Notes: generated from the sequence alone by a model not told the origin. A DNA stretch of 23,513 bases from JBAWWY01 sp037144355 (GCA_037144355.1 JBAWWY010000022.1:1-23513); one strand, 5' to 3'; shown: positions 13,957-23,357, numbered from the stretch's first letter. A program made the numbers and translations.

Positions 13957-14541
13957 ATGTTTCTTATCGTAGGCCTTGGAAATCCTGGCAAAAAGTATGA
14001 AAAGACCAAACATAATGTTGGATTTGAAACTATTGACTACCTGTCCTCGATGCATGGAATAAAAGTCAACAAAATCAAGCACCATTCGTTGATTGGAGAA
14101 GGCAATATCGAGGGACATAAAGTTGTTCTTTTAAAACCTCAGACATTTATGAATTTAAGCGGCGACGCAGTAAGAGATGCGATTAATTTCTACAAGCAGG
14201 ATTTGGAAAAGCTAATTATCATTTATGATGATGTGGATACGGAAATTGGACGAATCAGAATAAAGAAAAAGGGTAGCGCAGGATCCCACAATGGTATGAA
14301 ATCAATAATAGGCAATATTCAGAGTAGCGAATTCCCAAGGATCAGAATTGGTATTGGGTCAAACAACAACAGCGATCTTGCTGATTACGTGCTCTCGGGA
14401 TTTAAAAAGGAAAATCGGGAACAAATGGGAATCAGCATAGAAAGAGCGGCAAAGGCAGTAACATGTCTGATAAAAGAAGGCATTGACCTAGCCATGAATG
14501 AATATAATGTGTGGGAAAACAATGAGGATAAAAGCAAATAA
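13957..14541 (+). CDS. pth: Peptidyl-tRNA hydrolase
   Basis: Releases tRNA from peptidyl-tRNA that drops off ribosomes. 194 residues. The N-terminal signature VGLGNPGKKYEKTKHNVGF (residues 4-22) includes the catalytic His20. PQTFMNLSG and DDVDTEIGRIRIK, containing the catalytic Asp, are present, as is GSAGSHNGMKSI. Two ATGs lie six bases apart. The second, at 13957, has GGGAG seven bases upstream, while the first is directly against that site, so I choose the second. It follows prs by 30 bases and overlaps mfd. Confidence 0.95.
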   Translation: MFLIVGLGNPGKKYEKTKHNVGFETIDYLSSMHGIKVNKIKHHSLIGEGNIEGHKVVLLKPQTFMNLSGDAVRDAINFYKQDLEKLIIIYDDVDTEIGRIRIKKKGSAGSHNGMKSIIGNIQSSEFPRIRIGIGSNNNSDLADYVLSGFKKENREQMGISIERAAKAVTCLIKEGIDLAMNEYNVWENNEDKSK

Positions 14542-17500
14542 AGAGATAAGGAAATTACTTGAAGAGAAAGTAGGTGCTGTTAATGTTTCTGGTATTTCAG
14601 AAGCAAGAGTGGCACCTTTTATAGCTGAAATCATAGATAGCGGCAAGAGGCAATGCCTGATTATTACTCAATCTTATCCAAGAGCGAGGAAATTGGCGGC
14701 TGACCTTGCTTTTTTTGTTGAGAAAAACATATATGTTATTCCTTCTGAGGATATAATAAACATTTCTTTTGAGGCAAAGAGCCATCAATATCTGGAAGAC
14801 AGAATCAGGGCAATTTCAGCCATACTTAGTGATGAGGAATGTATAATAATCGCCCCGATCAATGGTGCTACGAAGATTCTGCCCCCAAGGGAATTATTCA
14901 CCAATGGCATAATCAAGCTTAAACTTGGGGATACTGTTAATCTGGATTCTCTTAAATCCAGCCTTGTAAAACTTGGATACGAAAGAACCAATATTGTTGA
15001 GGCCAAGGGACAATTCGGAATAAGAGGTGGAATTATTGATTTTTTCCCTGTGGATTCAGATTATCCGTACAGAATCGAACTTTTTGGAACTGAAATAGAC
15101 TCAATAAGAACATTCGACTATTCTTCACAAAGATCAATCGAAAATAAAAATGAAGTTAAAATTTTTCCTGCACAAATCATGACGATTGATGATGAAAGTT
15201 TTGGAAGAGCTGCAGAATCCATACGAGCTTCTTATACAGAATTCTCACAAAAGTTAAAAGGAGAAGAAAAGCAGAGGCTGGAACTGAAGCGTGACAAGTT
15301 GATTGAATATATTGGAACTGGAACAAACCTACAGCTACTGGAAGGGTATATCAGATATTTCTATGAGAAAAGAGAATATATCTGGGATTATTTGAGCGAC
15401 TCGTCTGCGGTTGTTTTCGATGACTTCACCAGGATTTCGGAAAGGCTTAGTTCAATTTGGAAAGACGCCCAGGAAAGTTTCAAGGATCAGATAACAAAAG
15501 GAGAGGCTGTGCCTGACGAACTGGATCATTTTCTCTCCGAAGAAGATGTTATGGAAGTAGGGAAAAGGCATAAGAGTTATTTTATAACTACATTTCCCCT
15601 CAACCTTTCAAATTATCCAAGCATCCAGAAGAACTACAATGTTGAGTCAAAGCAGACTACAAATTTCAATGGTAGAATGGATGCGTTCAACGAGGAACTG
15701 AAAAAATATGCCAAGAATGGATATGAAATATTCATAGCATGCGCCAGCGATGAGAGAGTTGCAAACCTAAAGGATTACCTGAAAAGAAATGAAATGGAAT
15801 CCAAAGTAAAACTAAAAAAGGGTCTGCTGTCAGCCGGCATGGAATTCCCTCTGGATAAACTGGTAATTTTTTCTGACAACGATATCTTCCAGAGTACAAA
15901 GCAAAGACGTTCAAGAAGTGAAAAAAGTGAAGGAACTCCAATCAAAACCTTTTCAGAAATAAAAATTGGAGATTTTGTTGTTCATGAAAATCACGGAATT
16001 GGCAAATTTATTGGAATCGATCAAATTTTAATTCATGGAAGCAAGAAGGACTATTTGAAAATCAAGTATGCCGGGGAGGATATGCTATTTATTCCAGTAG
16101 AACAAATGGCATATATCCAAAGATATATTGGAGGAGATGGAATTACTCCTAAGATAAATAAATTGAGCAGTGGTGAATGGAGCAAGACAAAATTAAAAAT
16201 AAAAGCCGCAATTGAAGACATGGCAAAGGATCTTTTGCAACTCTCCGCTGAGAGAAGTTTGGAAAAAGGATTCGCCTTTTCCAAAGACACTCCGTGGCAG
16301 AGGGAATTCGAAGATACATTCATGTACGAGGAAACTAGGGACCAACTGAGATCTATTAGAGAAATAAAAAGAGATATGGAAAGAGAAGAACCTATGGACA
16401 GGCTCCTTTGCGGAGATGTGGGTTTTGGAAAAACTGAAGTTGCTGCAAGGGCAATTTTCAAATGCCTGGCAGATGGGAAACAGGCGGCAATGCTGGTCCC
16501 AACTACAATCCTTGCCAACCAGCATTACCACACATTGAAAGAGAGAATGGAAACTTTTCCTTTTGAAGTTGAGATGCTGAGTAGATTTAGAACAGAAAAA
16601 CAGCAACAGGAAATTATAAAGAAAATAAAGAATGGTTCAATAGACTTCGTGGTTGGAACACATAGGCTTTTGTCCAAGGATCTGGAATTTAAGGATCTTG
16701 GCCTGCTTGTAGTGGATGAGGAGCAAAGATTTGGAGTAGGGCATAAAGAAGCAATGAAGCAGATGAGAAAAAATGTCGATGTGCTTTCGCTTTCAGCGAC
16801 TCCAATACCCAGAACCCTTCATATGTCACTTTCCGGAATCAGAGACATGAGCATAATCGAAGAACCGCCTGAAGAGAGATACCCTATCCAGACATATGTG
16901 ATAGAACAAGACGACGAGATAATTAGAGAGGCCATATTGAGGGAACTCGACAGGGATGGGCAGGTATATATAGTTTATAACAGGGTTAGAGGGATAAAAA
17001 GAATAGCAGAAAAAATAAAAGCATTAGTTCCATCCGCTTCCATAGCTATTGGACATGGGCAAATGCATGAACGTGAGCTTGAAGATGTCATGTATGATTT
17101 CACTCAAAACAAATATGATATCTTAGTCGCAACAACCATAATAGAATCAGGATTGGATATCCCAAATGTTAATACTATGATAATACTCGACGCGGACAAG
17201 TTTGGGCTTGCCCAGCTTTACCAATTGAAGGGCCGGGTTGGAAGATCAAATCGAATGGCATATACATACCTCGTTCACCAAAGCGAAAAGACAATCACTG
17301 AAAATGCTGAAAAAAGATTGAAGGCAATAAAAGAATTCACGGAATTTGGTTCTGGATTTAAGATTGCCATGAAGGATCTGGAAATAAGGGGAGCCGGCAA
17401 CCTGCTGGGCCCTGAACAATCCGGACATATGGTAATGATTGGATATGAACTTTATTGCAAGCTCCTTGACGAAGCGATAAGCAAATTGAGTGGAGGAATC

Positions 17501-17962
17501 GAAAAAGATGAATATGGTGAAACCCAGGTGGAAATAGATATTAATGCATATATTCCAAACAACTATATCAGCGATGAAATTATAAGACTTCAAATGTACA
17601 AAAGAATTGCTTCAATAAAAAGCAAGGATGATTATATGGAAATGCTGGATGAAATTGTTGATCGTTTTTCTGACTTCCCACAGGCGGTAGAGAATCTGGT
17701 TAAAATTTCTTTCATAAGGGCTATGGGGACCATTGCGGGAATTGAGACAATAAAAGAGGAAAAAGGCAAATTTGTTTTGAATTTCCACGGGGAAAATATC
17801 CTGACTCTGGAACGTCTTTCTCCGATTATTCAGGAATATGGTCCGGCAGTCCTGGTTAATGCAGGAAAGAAGCCTTATATCAAGATAAATTATAAGAAGG
17901 AAACAGATAAAATAAATGAATTAATCATCTTTATGGGAAAACTGCTTTCAGAAGCCCATTGA
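14522..17962 (+). CDS. mfd: Transcription-repair coupling factor
   Basis: DNA translocase that removes RNA polymerase stalled at lesions and recruits UvrA. About 1146 residues, usual length. Domains in order: UvrB-like N-terminal modules (1-330); the RNA polymerase-interacting domain beginning with FVVHENHGIGKF near 484; a RecG-like helicase with Walker A GDVGFGKT near 631, DEEQ near 731, and QLKGRVGRS near 901; and the C-terminal UvrA-masking domain (after about 1000). Upstream in-frame ATGs (14498, 14507) lie deep inside pth and lack ribosome binding sites; the ATG at 14522 has a weak GGGA upstream and leaves a 20-base overlap with pth. The start is therefore moderately sure; the identity is certain. 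Confidence 0.96.
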   Translation: MRIKANKEIRKLLEEKVGAVNVSGISEARVAPFIAEIIDSGKRQCLIITQSYPRARKLAADLAFFVEKNIYVIPSEDIINISFEAKSHQYLEDRIRAISAILSDEECIIIAPINGATKILPPRELFTNGIIKLKLGDTVNLDSLKSSLVKLGYERTNIVEAKGQFGIRGGIIDFFPVDSDYPYRIELFGTEIDSIRTFDYSSQRSIENKNEVKIFPAQIMTIDDESFGRAAESIRASYTEFSQKLKGEEKQRLELKRDKLIEYIGTGTNLQLLEGYIRYFYEKREYIWDYLSDSSAVVFDDFTRISERLSSIWKDAQESFKDQITKGEAVPDELDHFLSEEDVMEVGKRHKSYFITTFPLNLSNYPSIQKNYNVESKQTTNFNGRMDAFNEELKKYAKNGYEIFIACASDERVANLKDYLKRNEMESKVKLKKGLLSAGMEFPLDKLVIFSDNDIFQSTKQRRSRSEKSEGTPIKTFSEIKIGDFVVHENHGIGKFIGIDQILIHGSKKDYLKIKYAGEDMLFIPVEQMAYIQRYIGGDGITPKINKLSSGEWSKTKLKIKAAIEDMAKDLLQLSAERSLEKGFAFSKDTPWQREFEDTFMYEETRDQLRSIREIKRDMEREEPMDRLLCGDVGFGKTEVAARAIFKCLADGKQAAMLVPTTILANQHYHTLKERMETFPFEVEMLSRFRTEKQQQEIIKKIKNGSIDFVVGTHRLLSKDLEFKDLGLLVVDEEQRFGVGHKEAMKQMRKNVDVLSLSATPIPRTLHMSLSGIRDMSIIEEPPEERYPIQTYVIEQDDEIIREAILRELDRDGQVYIVYNRVRGIKRIAEKIKALVPSASIAIGHGQMHERELEDVMYDFTQNKYDILVATTIIESGLDIPNVNTMIILDADKFGLAQLYQLKGRVGRSNRMAYTYLVHQSEKTITENAEKRLKAIKEFTEFGSGFKIAMKDLEIRGAGNLLGPEQSGHMVMIGYELYCKLLDEAISKLSGGIEKDEYGETQVEIDINAYIPNNYISDEIIRLQMYKRIASIKSKDDYMEMLDEIVDRFSDFPQAVENLVKISFIRAMGTIAGIETIKEEKGKFVLNFHGENILTLERLSPIIQEYGPAVLVNAGKKPYIKINYKKETDKINELIIFMGKLLSEAH

Positions 17963-17966
17963 ATTA

Positions 17967-17975
17967 TGTTATACT
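17967..17975 (+). promoter_or_regulatory. Extended -10 promoter for prsA
   Basis: TGTTATACT lies just past the mfd stop codon, about 35 bases before the prsA start. The -35 region is weak. Confidence 0.5.
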
Positions 17976-18010
17976 AACCTCGCTAATAAATAAAATTAAG
18001 GAGAATTGAA

Positions 18011-18922
18011 ATGAATAGAAAAAAATTATTGATAACTTTGATTATGACGTTGAGCCTTGTGCTTTTAATATCAGGTTGTGGAAATCCAAAAGATAAAGTG
18101 TTGTATAAGATTAATGATAAAAGCATAACAGCATATGATCTTTCCCAGTATCTCCCTATCTTTGGAAAGACAGTGGGCGTGGATATTTCAACAGTAACGG
18201 ACAAGGCGCAGCTTGCTGAAATGCAAAAGTCAGCCCTTGACGATCTTGTTTCTTTGGAAGTGATAAAACAATATTATGCAGCCAAGGGAAAAGACGTTAT
18301 TCCAGCAACAAAAGATGCCGATTTGAAAGCATTTATGACCCAGATCAAGGCAGATGCAGCCACAGTGAAATTTATAACAGATGAAAAGATAACAGATGAG
18401 TATCTCCAGACCTTCTTCTTAAATAGATACTATACGTCCGCATTCTTTGCTGAAGTTAGTGCGGAAATAAAAGATCCAAATGCGGATGCACAAAAATATT
18501 ATGACAGCCACAAGTCAGAATTCACGGAAGAACAAGTTAGAGCAAGCCACATTCTTGTTAAGACAAAACCTGAAGCTGAAGCAATCTTGACCGAATTGAA
18601 GAACGGTGGCGACTTCGCAGCAATTGCTAAAGCAAAGTCTATTGACACAACTTCAGGAGTAAATGGTGGAGATTTGGGTTATTTCAATAAGACTGCAATG
18701 GTAGCTCCTTTTGCCGAAGCGGCTTTTGCCACACCAGTTGGACAACTTAGCGCAATAGTTCAATCTGACTTTGGTTTCCATATTATAAAAGTGGTAGACA
18801 AGAAAACTGTGACTACTGCATTTAAGGATGCACAGCAGAATATTCTTTACAAGCTTTTTGATGAAGCCTACAAAGCCAAGATTGAGACAATTAAGAAAAC
18901 TATGAAAGTTGTAGCATATTAA
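18011..18922 (+). CDS. prsA: PrsA-type foldase lipoprotein, parvulin peptidyl-prolyl isomerase
   Basis: 303 residues. The N terminus is a lipoprotein signal: basic start (MNRKK), hydrophobic core, lipobox LISG-C with the lipid-modified cysteine at 23. It should be anchored on the outer face of the membrane and help secreted proteins fold. A parvulin domain spans about 175-265, starting EEQVRASHILVKTK, with GGDLGYF and SDFGFHIIKV. An N-terminal SurA-like helical region precedes it. AAGGAG lies seven bases before the ATG. It sits between mfd and the flippase gene, where Bacillus has spoVT. Confidence 0.9.
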   Translation: MNRKKLLITLIMTLSLVLLISGCGNPKDKVLYKINDKSITAYDLSQYLPIFGKTVGVDISTVTDKAQLAEMQKSALDDLVSLEVIKQYYAAKGKDVIPATKDADLKAFMTQIKADAATVKFITDEKITDEYLQTFFLNRYYTSAFFAEVSAEIKDPNADAQKYYDSHKSEFTEEQVRASHILVKTKPEAEAILTELKNGGDFAAIAKAKSIDTTSGVNGGDLGYFNKTAMVAPFAEAAFATPVGQLSAIVQSDFGFHIIKVVDKKTVTTAFKDAQQNILYKLFDEAYKAKIETIKKTMKVVAY

Positions 18923-18965
18923 TATAGATTAATTCCTTTGGACGAGTAATTTCTTTGGAGGCAAC

Positions 18966-20573
18966 ATGTCAAAAAAATCATTTTTACAAGGGGCTGTAAT
19001 ACTTGGAGTTGCAGGTATTATTATAAAAGTGCTTGGGGCATTTTTTAGAATTCCACTAGCAAATTTAATTGGTGACCAGGGTATGGGGTATTATCAAACC
19101 GCATACCCTATTTACGTGCTTTTTTTAGTCCTTTCCACATCTGGAATTCCTATTGCAATATCAAAACTGGTTTCGGAAAGAGTTGCACTTGGAAATGAAA
19201 GGGAAGCATACCGGGTTTTCAGAGTTTCATTCATTCTTCTGTTTGGACTTGGGGCATCCTCTTTCCTTTTCGTTTTACTGGCAGCCAAGCCAATCGTAAT
19301 GATGCTGAAAAATCCTGGAGCATATTATTCAATGGTGGCGATAGCGCCAGCACTATTATTTGTACCTATCATGGCTGCATACAGGGGATATTTTCAGGGG
19401 CATCAGAATATGAAGCCAACTGCAATATCCCAGATTGTTGAACAGTCATTAAGAGTTGCAGCCGGCCTGGGATTGGCCGTACTGCTTATGAAATATGGAA
19501 CAACATTCGCTGCTGGTGGAGCTACTTTTGGAGCTGCGGCGGGAGCAATTGCTGGATCAATTGCTGTAATAACAATTTTTATGATGAAAAGAAAAGAAAT
19601 AAAGATGAGAATTTCTGAAAGCGTGGAAGGTGCAAAGGAAAAAGTATCTGAAATATTGTTCAAAATTTTCATCATAGCCATACCGGTTACAATTGGAGCG
19701 GCAATCATGCCTATTATGAGTGCCATAGACGTTGCAATTGTAATGCGTAGGCTGCAACATGCGGGGTTTACCGAAGCAGCTGCAAATAGCCTCTATGGCC
19801 AGTTGACAGGCATGGCCGCCCCACTGATAAATTTCCCTGGAGTTCTCTCCATGTCTATTGCCATGAGCCTTGTACCGGCCATCGCAGGGGCTAAAAAAAG
19901 AAATGACATAGAATTCATGCAATACAATGTTGAACTTGGACTTAGGACAGCCATGCTAATTGGTTTGCCTGCAGCTTTTGGGCTTATGACCTTGTCAAAA
20001 CCCATTATGCTTTTGCTATATCCGCTGCAAGTTGAAAGTGCCATAAGCGCGGCACCAAACCTTTTCATTTTAGCTTTTGGAATAATATTTCTTTCTACCG
20101 TTCAAACATTGACCGGCGTATTGCAGGGAATAGGGAAACAATCCATACCTGTTGTCAATCTGCTTATTGGATCAATGTTCAAGATAGCCATAACATATGC
20201 TTTGACGGGGATTCCAGCAATCAATGTCAAAGGTGCAGCAATAGGAACAGTAACGGCATACATCGTTGCATCGGCGCTGAATTTAATGGCAATAGAAAAA
20301 TACACTGGAACAAAATTGAATATGCAGCTTACATTCATAAAGCCACTCATATCTTCATTATGCATGAGCGCAGGAGTCTTTTTAACGTATACTTTGATTA
20401 GAATCTGGTTTGGAAATAGCCTTGCTGTCTTAACCTCTATGATGGTTGGGGTAGCTATTTATGCGATTATGCTTTTCGTAACCAAATCCATAAAAAGCGA
20501 AGAAATACAGAAATTGCCAAGAGGAGATAAATTAATCAAGCTTTGGGGTAAAATAAGGGGCAGAAATGCCTAG
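18966..20573 (+). CDS. SpoVB/MurJ-family (MOP superfamily) polysaccharide flippase
   Basis: 535-residue multi-pass membrane protein, likely 14 helices. The N terminus FLQGAVILGVAGIIIKVLGAFFRIPLANLIGDQGMGYYQ (residues 6-44) is characteristic of the YabM/SpoVB/YtgP group of lipid-linked oligosaccharide flippases. A glycine/alanine-rich helix at about 180-200 follows. By position (after mfd, before an rqcP gene) it corresponds to Bacillus yabM. It may flip lipid II or another undecaprenyl-linked glycan; family members differ, so the substrate stays open. GGAGG lies four bases before the ATG. Confidence 0.88.
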   Translation: MSKKSFLQGAVILGVAGIIIKVLGAFFRIPLANLIGDQGMGYYQTAYPIYVLFLVLSTSGIPIAISKLVSERVALGNEREAYRVFRVSFILLFGLGASSFLFVLLAAKPIVMMLKNPGAYYSMVAIAPALLFVPIMAAYRGYFQGHQNMKPTAISQIVEQSLRVAAGLGLAVLLMKYGTTFAAGGATFGAAAGAIAGSIAVITIFMMKRKEIKMRISESVEGAKEKVSEILFKIFIIAIPVTIGAAIMPIMSAIDVAIVMRRLQHAGFTEAAANSLYGQLTGMAAPLINFPGVLSMSIAMSLVPAIAGAKKRNDIEFMQYNVELGLRTAMLIGLPAAFGLMTLSKPIMLLLYPLQVESAISAAPNLFILAFGIIFLSTVQTLTGVLQGIGKQSIPVVNLLIGSMFKIAITYALTGIPAINVKGAAIGTVTAYIVASALNLMAIEKYTGTKLNMQLTFIKPLISSLCMSAGVFLTYTLIRIWFGNSLAVLTSMMVGVAIYAIMLFVTKSIKSEEIQKLPRGDKLIKLWGKIRGRNA

Positions 20574-20611
20574 TAACATTGAAAAATAAATAAATATTGT
20601 ATTGCAAGGTA

Positions 20612-20640
20612 TTGACAAAGAACTTGGAAAATGTGAAAAT
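20612..20640 (+). promoter_or_regulatory. hup promoter
   Basis: TTGACA (20612-20617), 17 bases, then GAAAAT (20635-20640) preceded by a TG extension. It gives a 5' leader of about 70 bases containing a small hairpin. Confidence 0.6.
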
Positions 20641-20661
20641 ATCAATAGAAAATGATAATAA

Positions 20662-20675
20662 GAAGCGCTAGCTTC
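20662..20675 (+). repeat. Small hairpin in the hup leader
   Basis: GAAGC and GCTTC flank GCTA, giving a 5-bp stem in the mRNA leader, about 25 bases before the ribosome binding site. Confidence 0.45.
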
Positions 20676-20716
20676 AGATTATATTATTAACAAATTATTA
20701 TAAGGAGGTCGATTTC

Positions 20717-20998
20717 GTGAATAAAGCTGAATTAGTTGCAAGTGTTGCAGCAAAAACTGGATTTACAAAAAAAGACGCAGAGGCAGCAGTTAACGCGTTC
20801 GTAGCAAGTGTTGAAGGTGCTTTGGTTTCGGGTGATAAAGTTCAACTTATTGGATTTGGTACTTTTGAAACTAGAGAAAGAAAAGCAAGACTTGGAAGAA
20901 ACCCAAGAAAACCTGGGGAAGTAATAGCTATCGAAGCTGCTAAAGCTCCTGTATTCAAAGCTGGAAAAGCTTTAAAGGATTCTGTTAATAAAAAGTAG
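20717..20998 (+). CDS. hup: HU-family nucleoid protein
   Basis: 93-residue histone-like protein that binds and bends DNA as a dimer. MNKAELVASVAAKTGFTKKDAE starts the helical dimerisation part. IGFGTFETRERKARLGRNPRK (residues 46-66) holds the beta-arm with the Pro that intercalates into DNA. The start is GTG, with AAGGAGG eight bases upstream, one of the strongest ribosome binding sites in the window, matching an abundant protein. It has its own promoter and terminator. Confidence 0.97.
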   Translation: MNKAELVASVAAKTGFTKKDAEAAVNAFVASVEGALVSGDKVQLIGFGTFETRERKARLGRNPRKPGEVIAIEAAKAPVFKAGKALKDSVNKK

Positions 20999-21018
20999 TT
21001 TTTAATGATTATAATAAA

Positions 21019-21045
21019 GAGAGCGGCTTTTGGCCGCTCTTTTTA
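21019..21045 (+). terminator. Rho-independent terminator after hup
   Basis: AGAGCGGC (21020-21027) pairs with GCCGCTCT (21033-21040), with a five-base loop, followed by TTTTTATT. Confidence 0.93.
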
Positions 21046-21066
21046 TTATAAAATTATAAACCGCAA

Positions 21067-21075
21067 TGATACAAT
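21067..21075 (+). promoter_or_regulatory. Candidate extended -10 promoter of rqcP
   Basis: TGATACAAT (TACAAT at 21070-21075 with a TG extension) lies about 40 bases before the rqcP ATG and just after the hup terminator. No clear -35 box. Confidence 0.5.
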
Positions 21076-21117
21076 TCAACCATAATAATACACAATTAAT
21101 AGAAGGGAGAGATATTA

Positions 21118-21360
21118 ATGAGGGTAGATAAATTTTTAAAAGTATCAAGGCTTATTAAAAGAAGAACAATAGCAAAGGAAGCCTGCGAAAAAGACCGGAT
21201 AATGATTAATGGGAAGATAGCCAAGCCTGGGAGCGAATTAAGGCTGGGGGACGTTGTAACCATACAATATGGGAACACTACTATCAATGCGAAAGTAAAT
21301 CTTCTTTCTGAACATTGCCCAAAAGACCAGGCAGAATCCATGTATGAGATAGTGGATTAA
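21118..21360 (+). CDS. rqcP: RqcP (YabO), S4-domain ribosome quality-control factor
   Basis: 80-residue S4 RNA-binding protein. MRVDKFLKVSRLIKRRTIAKEACEKDRIMINGK (first 33 residues) is the classic S4 fold, with LRLGDVVTIQYG following. In Bacillus RqcP works with RqcH on stalled 50S subunits to add C-terminal alanine tails to nascent chains. GGGAG lies eight bases before the ATG. Bacillus has mazG (yabN) before it; here hup takes that place. Confidence 0.93.
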   Translation: MRVDKFLKVSRLIKRRTIAKEACEKDRIMINGKIAKPGSELRLGDVVTIQYGNTTINAKVNLLSEHCPKDQAESMYEIVD

Positions 21361-21389
21361 AAAAGCAGCTTATCCAAGCTGCTTTTTTA
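21359..21389. terminator. Bidirectional terminator between rqcP and folT
   Basis: A perfect 13-bp stem (21359-21371 with 21376-21388, loop ATCC) has an A-run on one side and a T-run on the other. It begins in the rqcP stop codon and includes the folT stop codon, serving both convergent genes. Confidence 0.93.
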
Positions 21390-21894
21390 ATCTGTTGTAA
21401 AGGAAGTAAATGATTATTGTATATACAATGCTCATTATCAGGTAGGTAATTATTCTGGAAATAACAAGCCCCGTAAACTGTGGTGTCCCAAAAGATATTC
21501 CATAAAGCATTGAGAGCCAGATAGAATTGAAGAACATTGAAACGATGACTTCTGTGATTATAACGATTGAAAAGATATTGAGGAAACTTCCGCTTTTAAT
21601 AAGCTTAGGCTTTAGTAAAGCTGGGATGACCCCAAGCAGCATGGCTGAAAAGGTTATTCCTGGGAAATATGATCCGCCAGGGATAAGGTTAGCCCCAACT
21701 ATGTCATAAACGAAACCTGTTATAGCACCAGCTAAAGGTCCGAAAAACAGGCCTGCAAGGATTATTGGAACGTGCTCCACAGATAATTTGATGGTTGGCA
21801 CTGGATAAAAAACTATAAGCCTTAATATGATGCCAATCGCAGCAAACAATGAAAGAATGACAATTTTCTTAGTGGTCAATTTTTCGAATTTCAT
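21370..21894 (-). CDS. folT: Folate-type ECF transporter S component
   Basis: 174-residue membrane protein, about six helices. The loop GPLAGAITGFVYDIVG-x-LIPGGSYFPGIT-x-SA (about residues 52-85) is the hallmark of the FolT family of substrate-binding subunits. These capture folates and hand them to the shared EcfAA'T module, which is not encoded in this window. The frame reaches back to an ATG at 21993, but the ATG at 21894 has GGGAG six bases upstream and gives the usual FolT length. I looked for a tetrahydrofolate riboswitch upstream and saw none. Related S components (QueT-like) are the alternative. Confidence 0.8.
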   Translation of the reverse strand: MKFEKLTTKKIVILSLFAAIGIILRLIVFYPVPTIKLSVEHVPIILAGLFFGPLAGAITGFVYDIVGANLIPGGSYFPGITFSAMLLGVIPALLKPKLIKSGSFLNIFSIVIITEVIVSMFFNSIWLSMLYGISFGTPQFTGLVISRIITYLIMSIVYTIIIYFLYNRLKKQLG

Positions 21895-22019
21895 TTGAAT
21901 CTCCCTTCTCGCAATAGATAAAATATAGAAGTTTATGATACTACCTTTAATAATCTCTGTAAATAAAAATATTGCAAATAAAGAATACCACAAAATAAAA
22001 TCAAGTGATAAATTGCAAA

Positions 22020-22080
22020 CATACTATATAAGAATAGAATCATACTATATAATTGGTATAGAAGATCCATACATTATATA
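22020..22080 (+). repeat. Direct repeats upstream of the MFS gene
   Basis: CATACTATATAA occurs at 22020-22031 and again at 22041-22052, a 21-base period or two helical turns. A looser copy, CATACATTATATA, is at 22068-22080. The spacing puts all copies on about the same face of the helix for the first two. They may be operator sites or overlapping -10-like boxes. Confidence 0.6.
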
Positions 22081-22131
22081 CTAGAAAATATGAAACTCAG
22101 CGTTAGTTGGAATAATTGAAAGGAGAAGAAG

Positions 22132-23283
22132 TTGAAAAATCAGTATTTTAAATATATTGGCGTATATGTGTTCTCGTACTTCTCCATAGGAGTATTATTC
22201 CCTTTGCTTGGACAATATCTGAATCAGATTGGATATAGTGGAACTCAAATTGGAACAATAACAGCTTCAGCCACAGGAATAGGCATATTGTCATCTCCAT
22301 TCTGGGGTTCCATATATGAAAGAAAAAACAACAATATAAAATTATTGTCATTTCTATATATAGCGGCAGCTTTACTAGTCTCGTCATTGAGCTTTATAAA
22401 CAATTACTGGATTTTCCTCATTGTATATACAATGGCGTTTTTCTTTGAAAGTCCAATCAGGCCTCTAAACGATGCAATGACCATAAATTCAGGACAGGGA
22501 TTTGGGAAAATCAGAAAATGGGGTTCAATCGGATTTGGCGCGGGTGTATTCCTCGCCGGACTAATTGCCACGCAACTAGGACTTGTTTCAATTTTTGTCA
22601 CATATGGAATTACCATATTAACCAGCATGGGATTCGTCTTCTCAATTGGCAAGTCAGATGATGAATTGAAGTATTTTGAAAAGAGAAAAGAGAAGATGGC
22701 GGCAGGCAGCATGAAATCATTGCTCTCCAACAAAAAGTACCTTTCAATAATAGCCTGTGCATTCTTTATAAATGGAACTATATGGGCACATAACACATAT
22801 TTTGGTTTTATATATGTTGAAGGAGGAGGAACACTTGCAGGAATAGGGGTCGCCCTATTGCTAATGGTATTCAGCGAATTCCCTGTAATGGCATTCTCAG
22901 ATAAAATTACCCTTGCTCTTTCTGTCGAAAAATTGATCCTGATCGCAATGGTCCTATCCACTGGAAGATTTCTTTGGTATGGCACCGGACCCGATCATAT
23001 ATTCCTAACTGCCACATTTTTTCTTCAAGGGCTTGTAAACGGACTTACCCTTATAAGTATGATGAAGTACGTTGTTAAAACTGTTGACCCCAAGTCCATC
23101 AATAGCGCAGTAACTTTATATACGGCAGTATCATCCAACGCCAGTGCCATATTCTGTCTATTCATTGGAGGAGTTCTGATGGACAACTTTGGTGCGGCCT
23201 CTGTTTACACATTCTTCGGGATGATGAATCTGGTTGGAATAGCCGTATATCTGGTGAGCGGAATGTATAAGGAACATCCTTGA
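22132..23283 (+). CDS. MFS transporter, LacY/PPP-like (MFS_1_like) family
   Basis: 383-residue permease with about 12 helices. The N-terminal half has FPLLGQYLNQIGYSGTQIG, and the loop after helix 4 reads FGKIRKWGSIGFG (about residues 124-136), similar to the RxWGSxGF motif of 3-phenylpropionate/oligosaccharide-type MFS members. The start is TTG, with AAAGGAG six bases upstream. The substrate cannot be told. It stands alone, preceded by the direct repeats at 22020-22080. Confidence 0.85.
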   Translation: MKNQYFKYIGVYVFSYFSIGVLFPLLGQYLNQIGYSGTQIGTITASATGIGILSSPFWGSIYERKNNNIKLLSFLYIAAALLVSSLSFINNYWIFLIVYTMAFFFESPIRPLNDAMTINSGQGFGKIRKWGSIGFGAGVFLAGLIATQLGLVSIFVTYGITILTSMGFVFSIGKSDDELKYFEKRKEKMAAGSMKSLLSNKKYLSIIACAFFINGTIWAHNTYFGFIYVEGGGTLAGIGVALLLMVFSEFPVMAFSDKITLALSVEKLILIAMVLSTGRFLWYGTGPDHIFLTATFFLQGLVNGLTLISMMKYVVKTVDPKSINSAVTLYTAVSSNASAIFCLFIGGVLMDNFGAASVYTFFGMMNLVGIAVYLVSGMYKEHP

Positions 23284-23301
23284 TCAATGATGAAATCCAT
23301 A

Positions 23302-23326
23302 ATCAATCATATAAGATTGGATTTTG
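23302..23326 (+). terminator. Weak candidate terminator after the MFS gene
   Basis: ATCAATC pairs with GATTGGAT (one bulged G), with a six-base loop, followed by TTTT. The stem is A/T-rich and short. Confidence 0.35.
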
Positions 23327-23357
23327 AAAATTAATATGCCAAAATGCATAATACTTG

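Noticed and set aside
16051..16606. Two overlapping minus-strand ORFs inside mfd
   Set aside because: They oppose the conserved helicase motifs of mfd and have no independent signals.
21895..22131. Tetrahydrofolate riboswitch upstream of folT
   Set aside because: I read the minus strand for the conserved pseudoknot elements and found only A/T-rich sequence.
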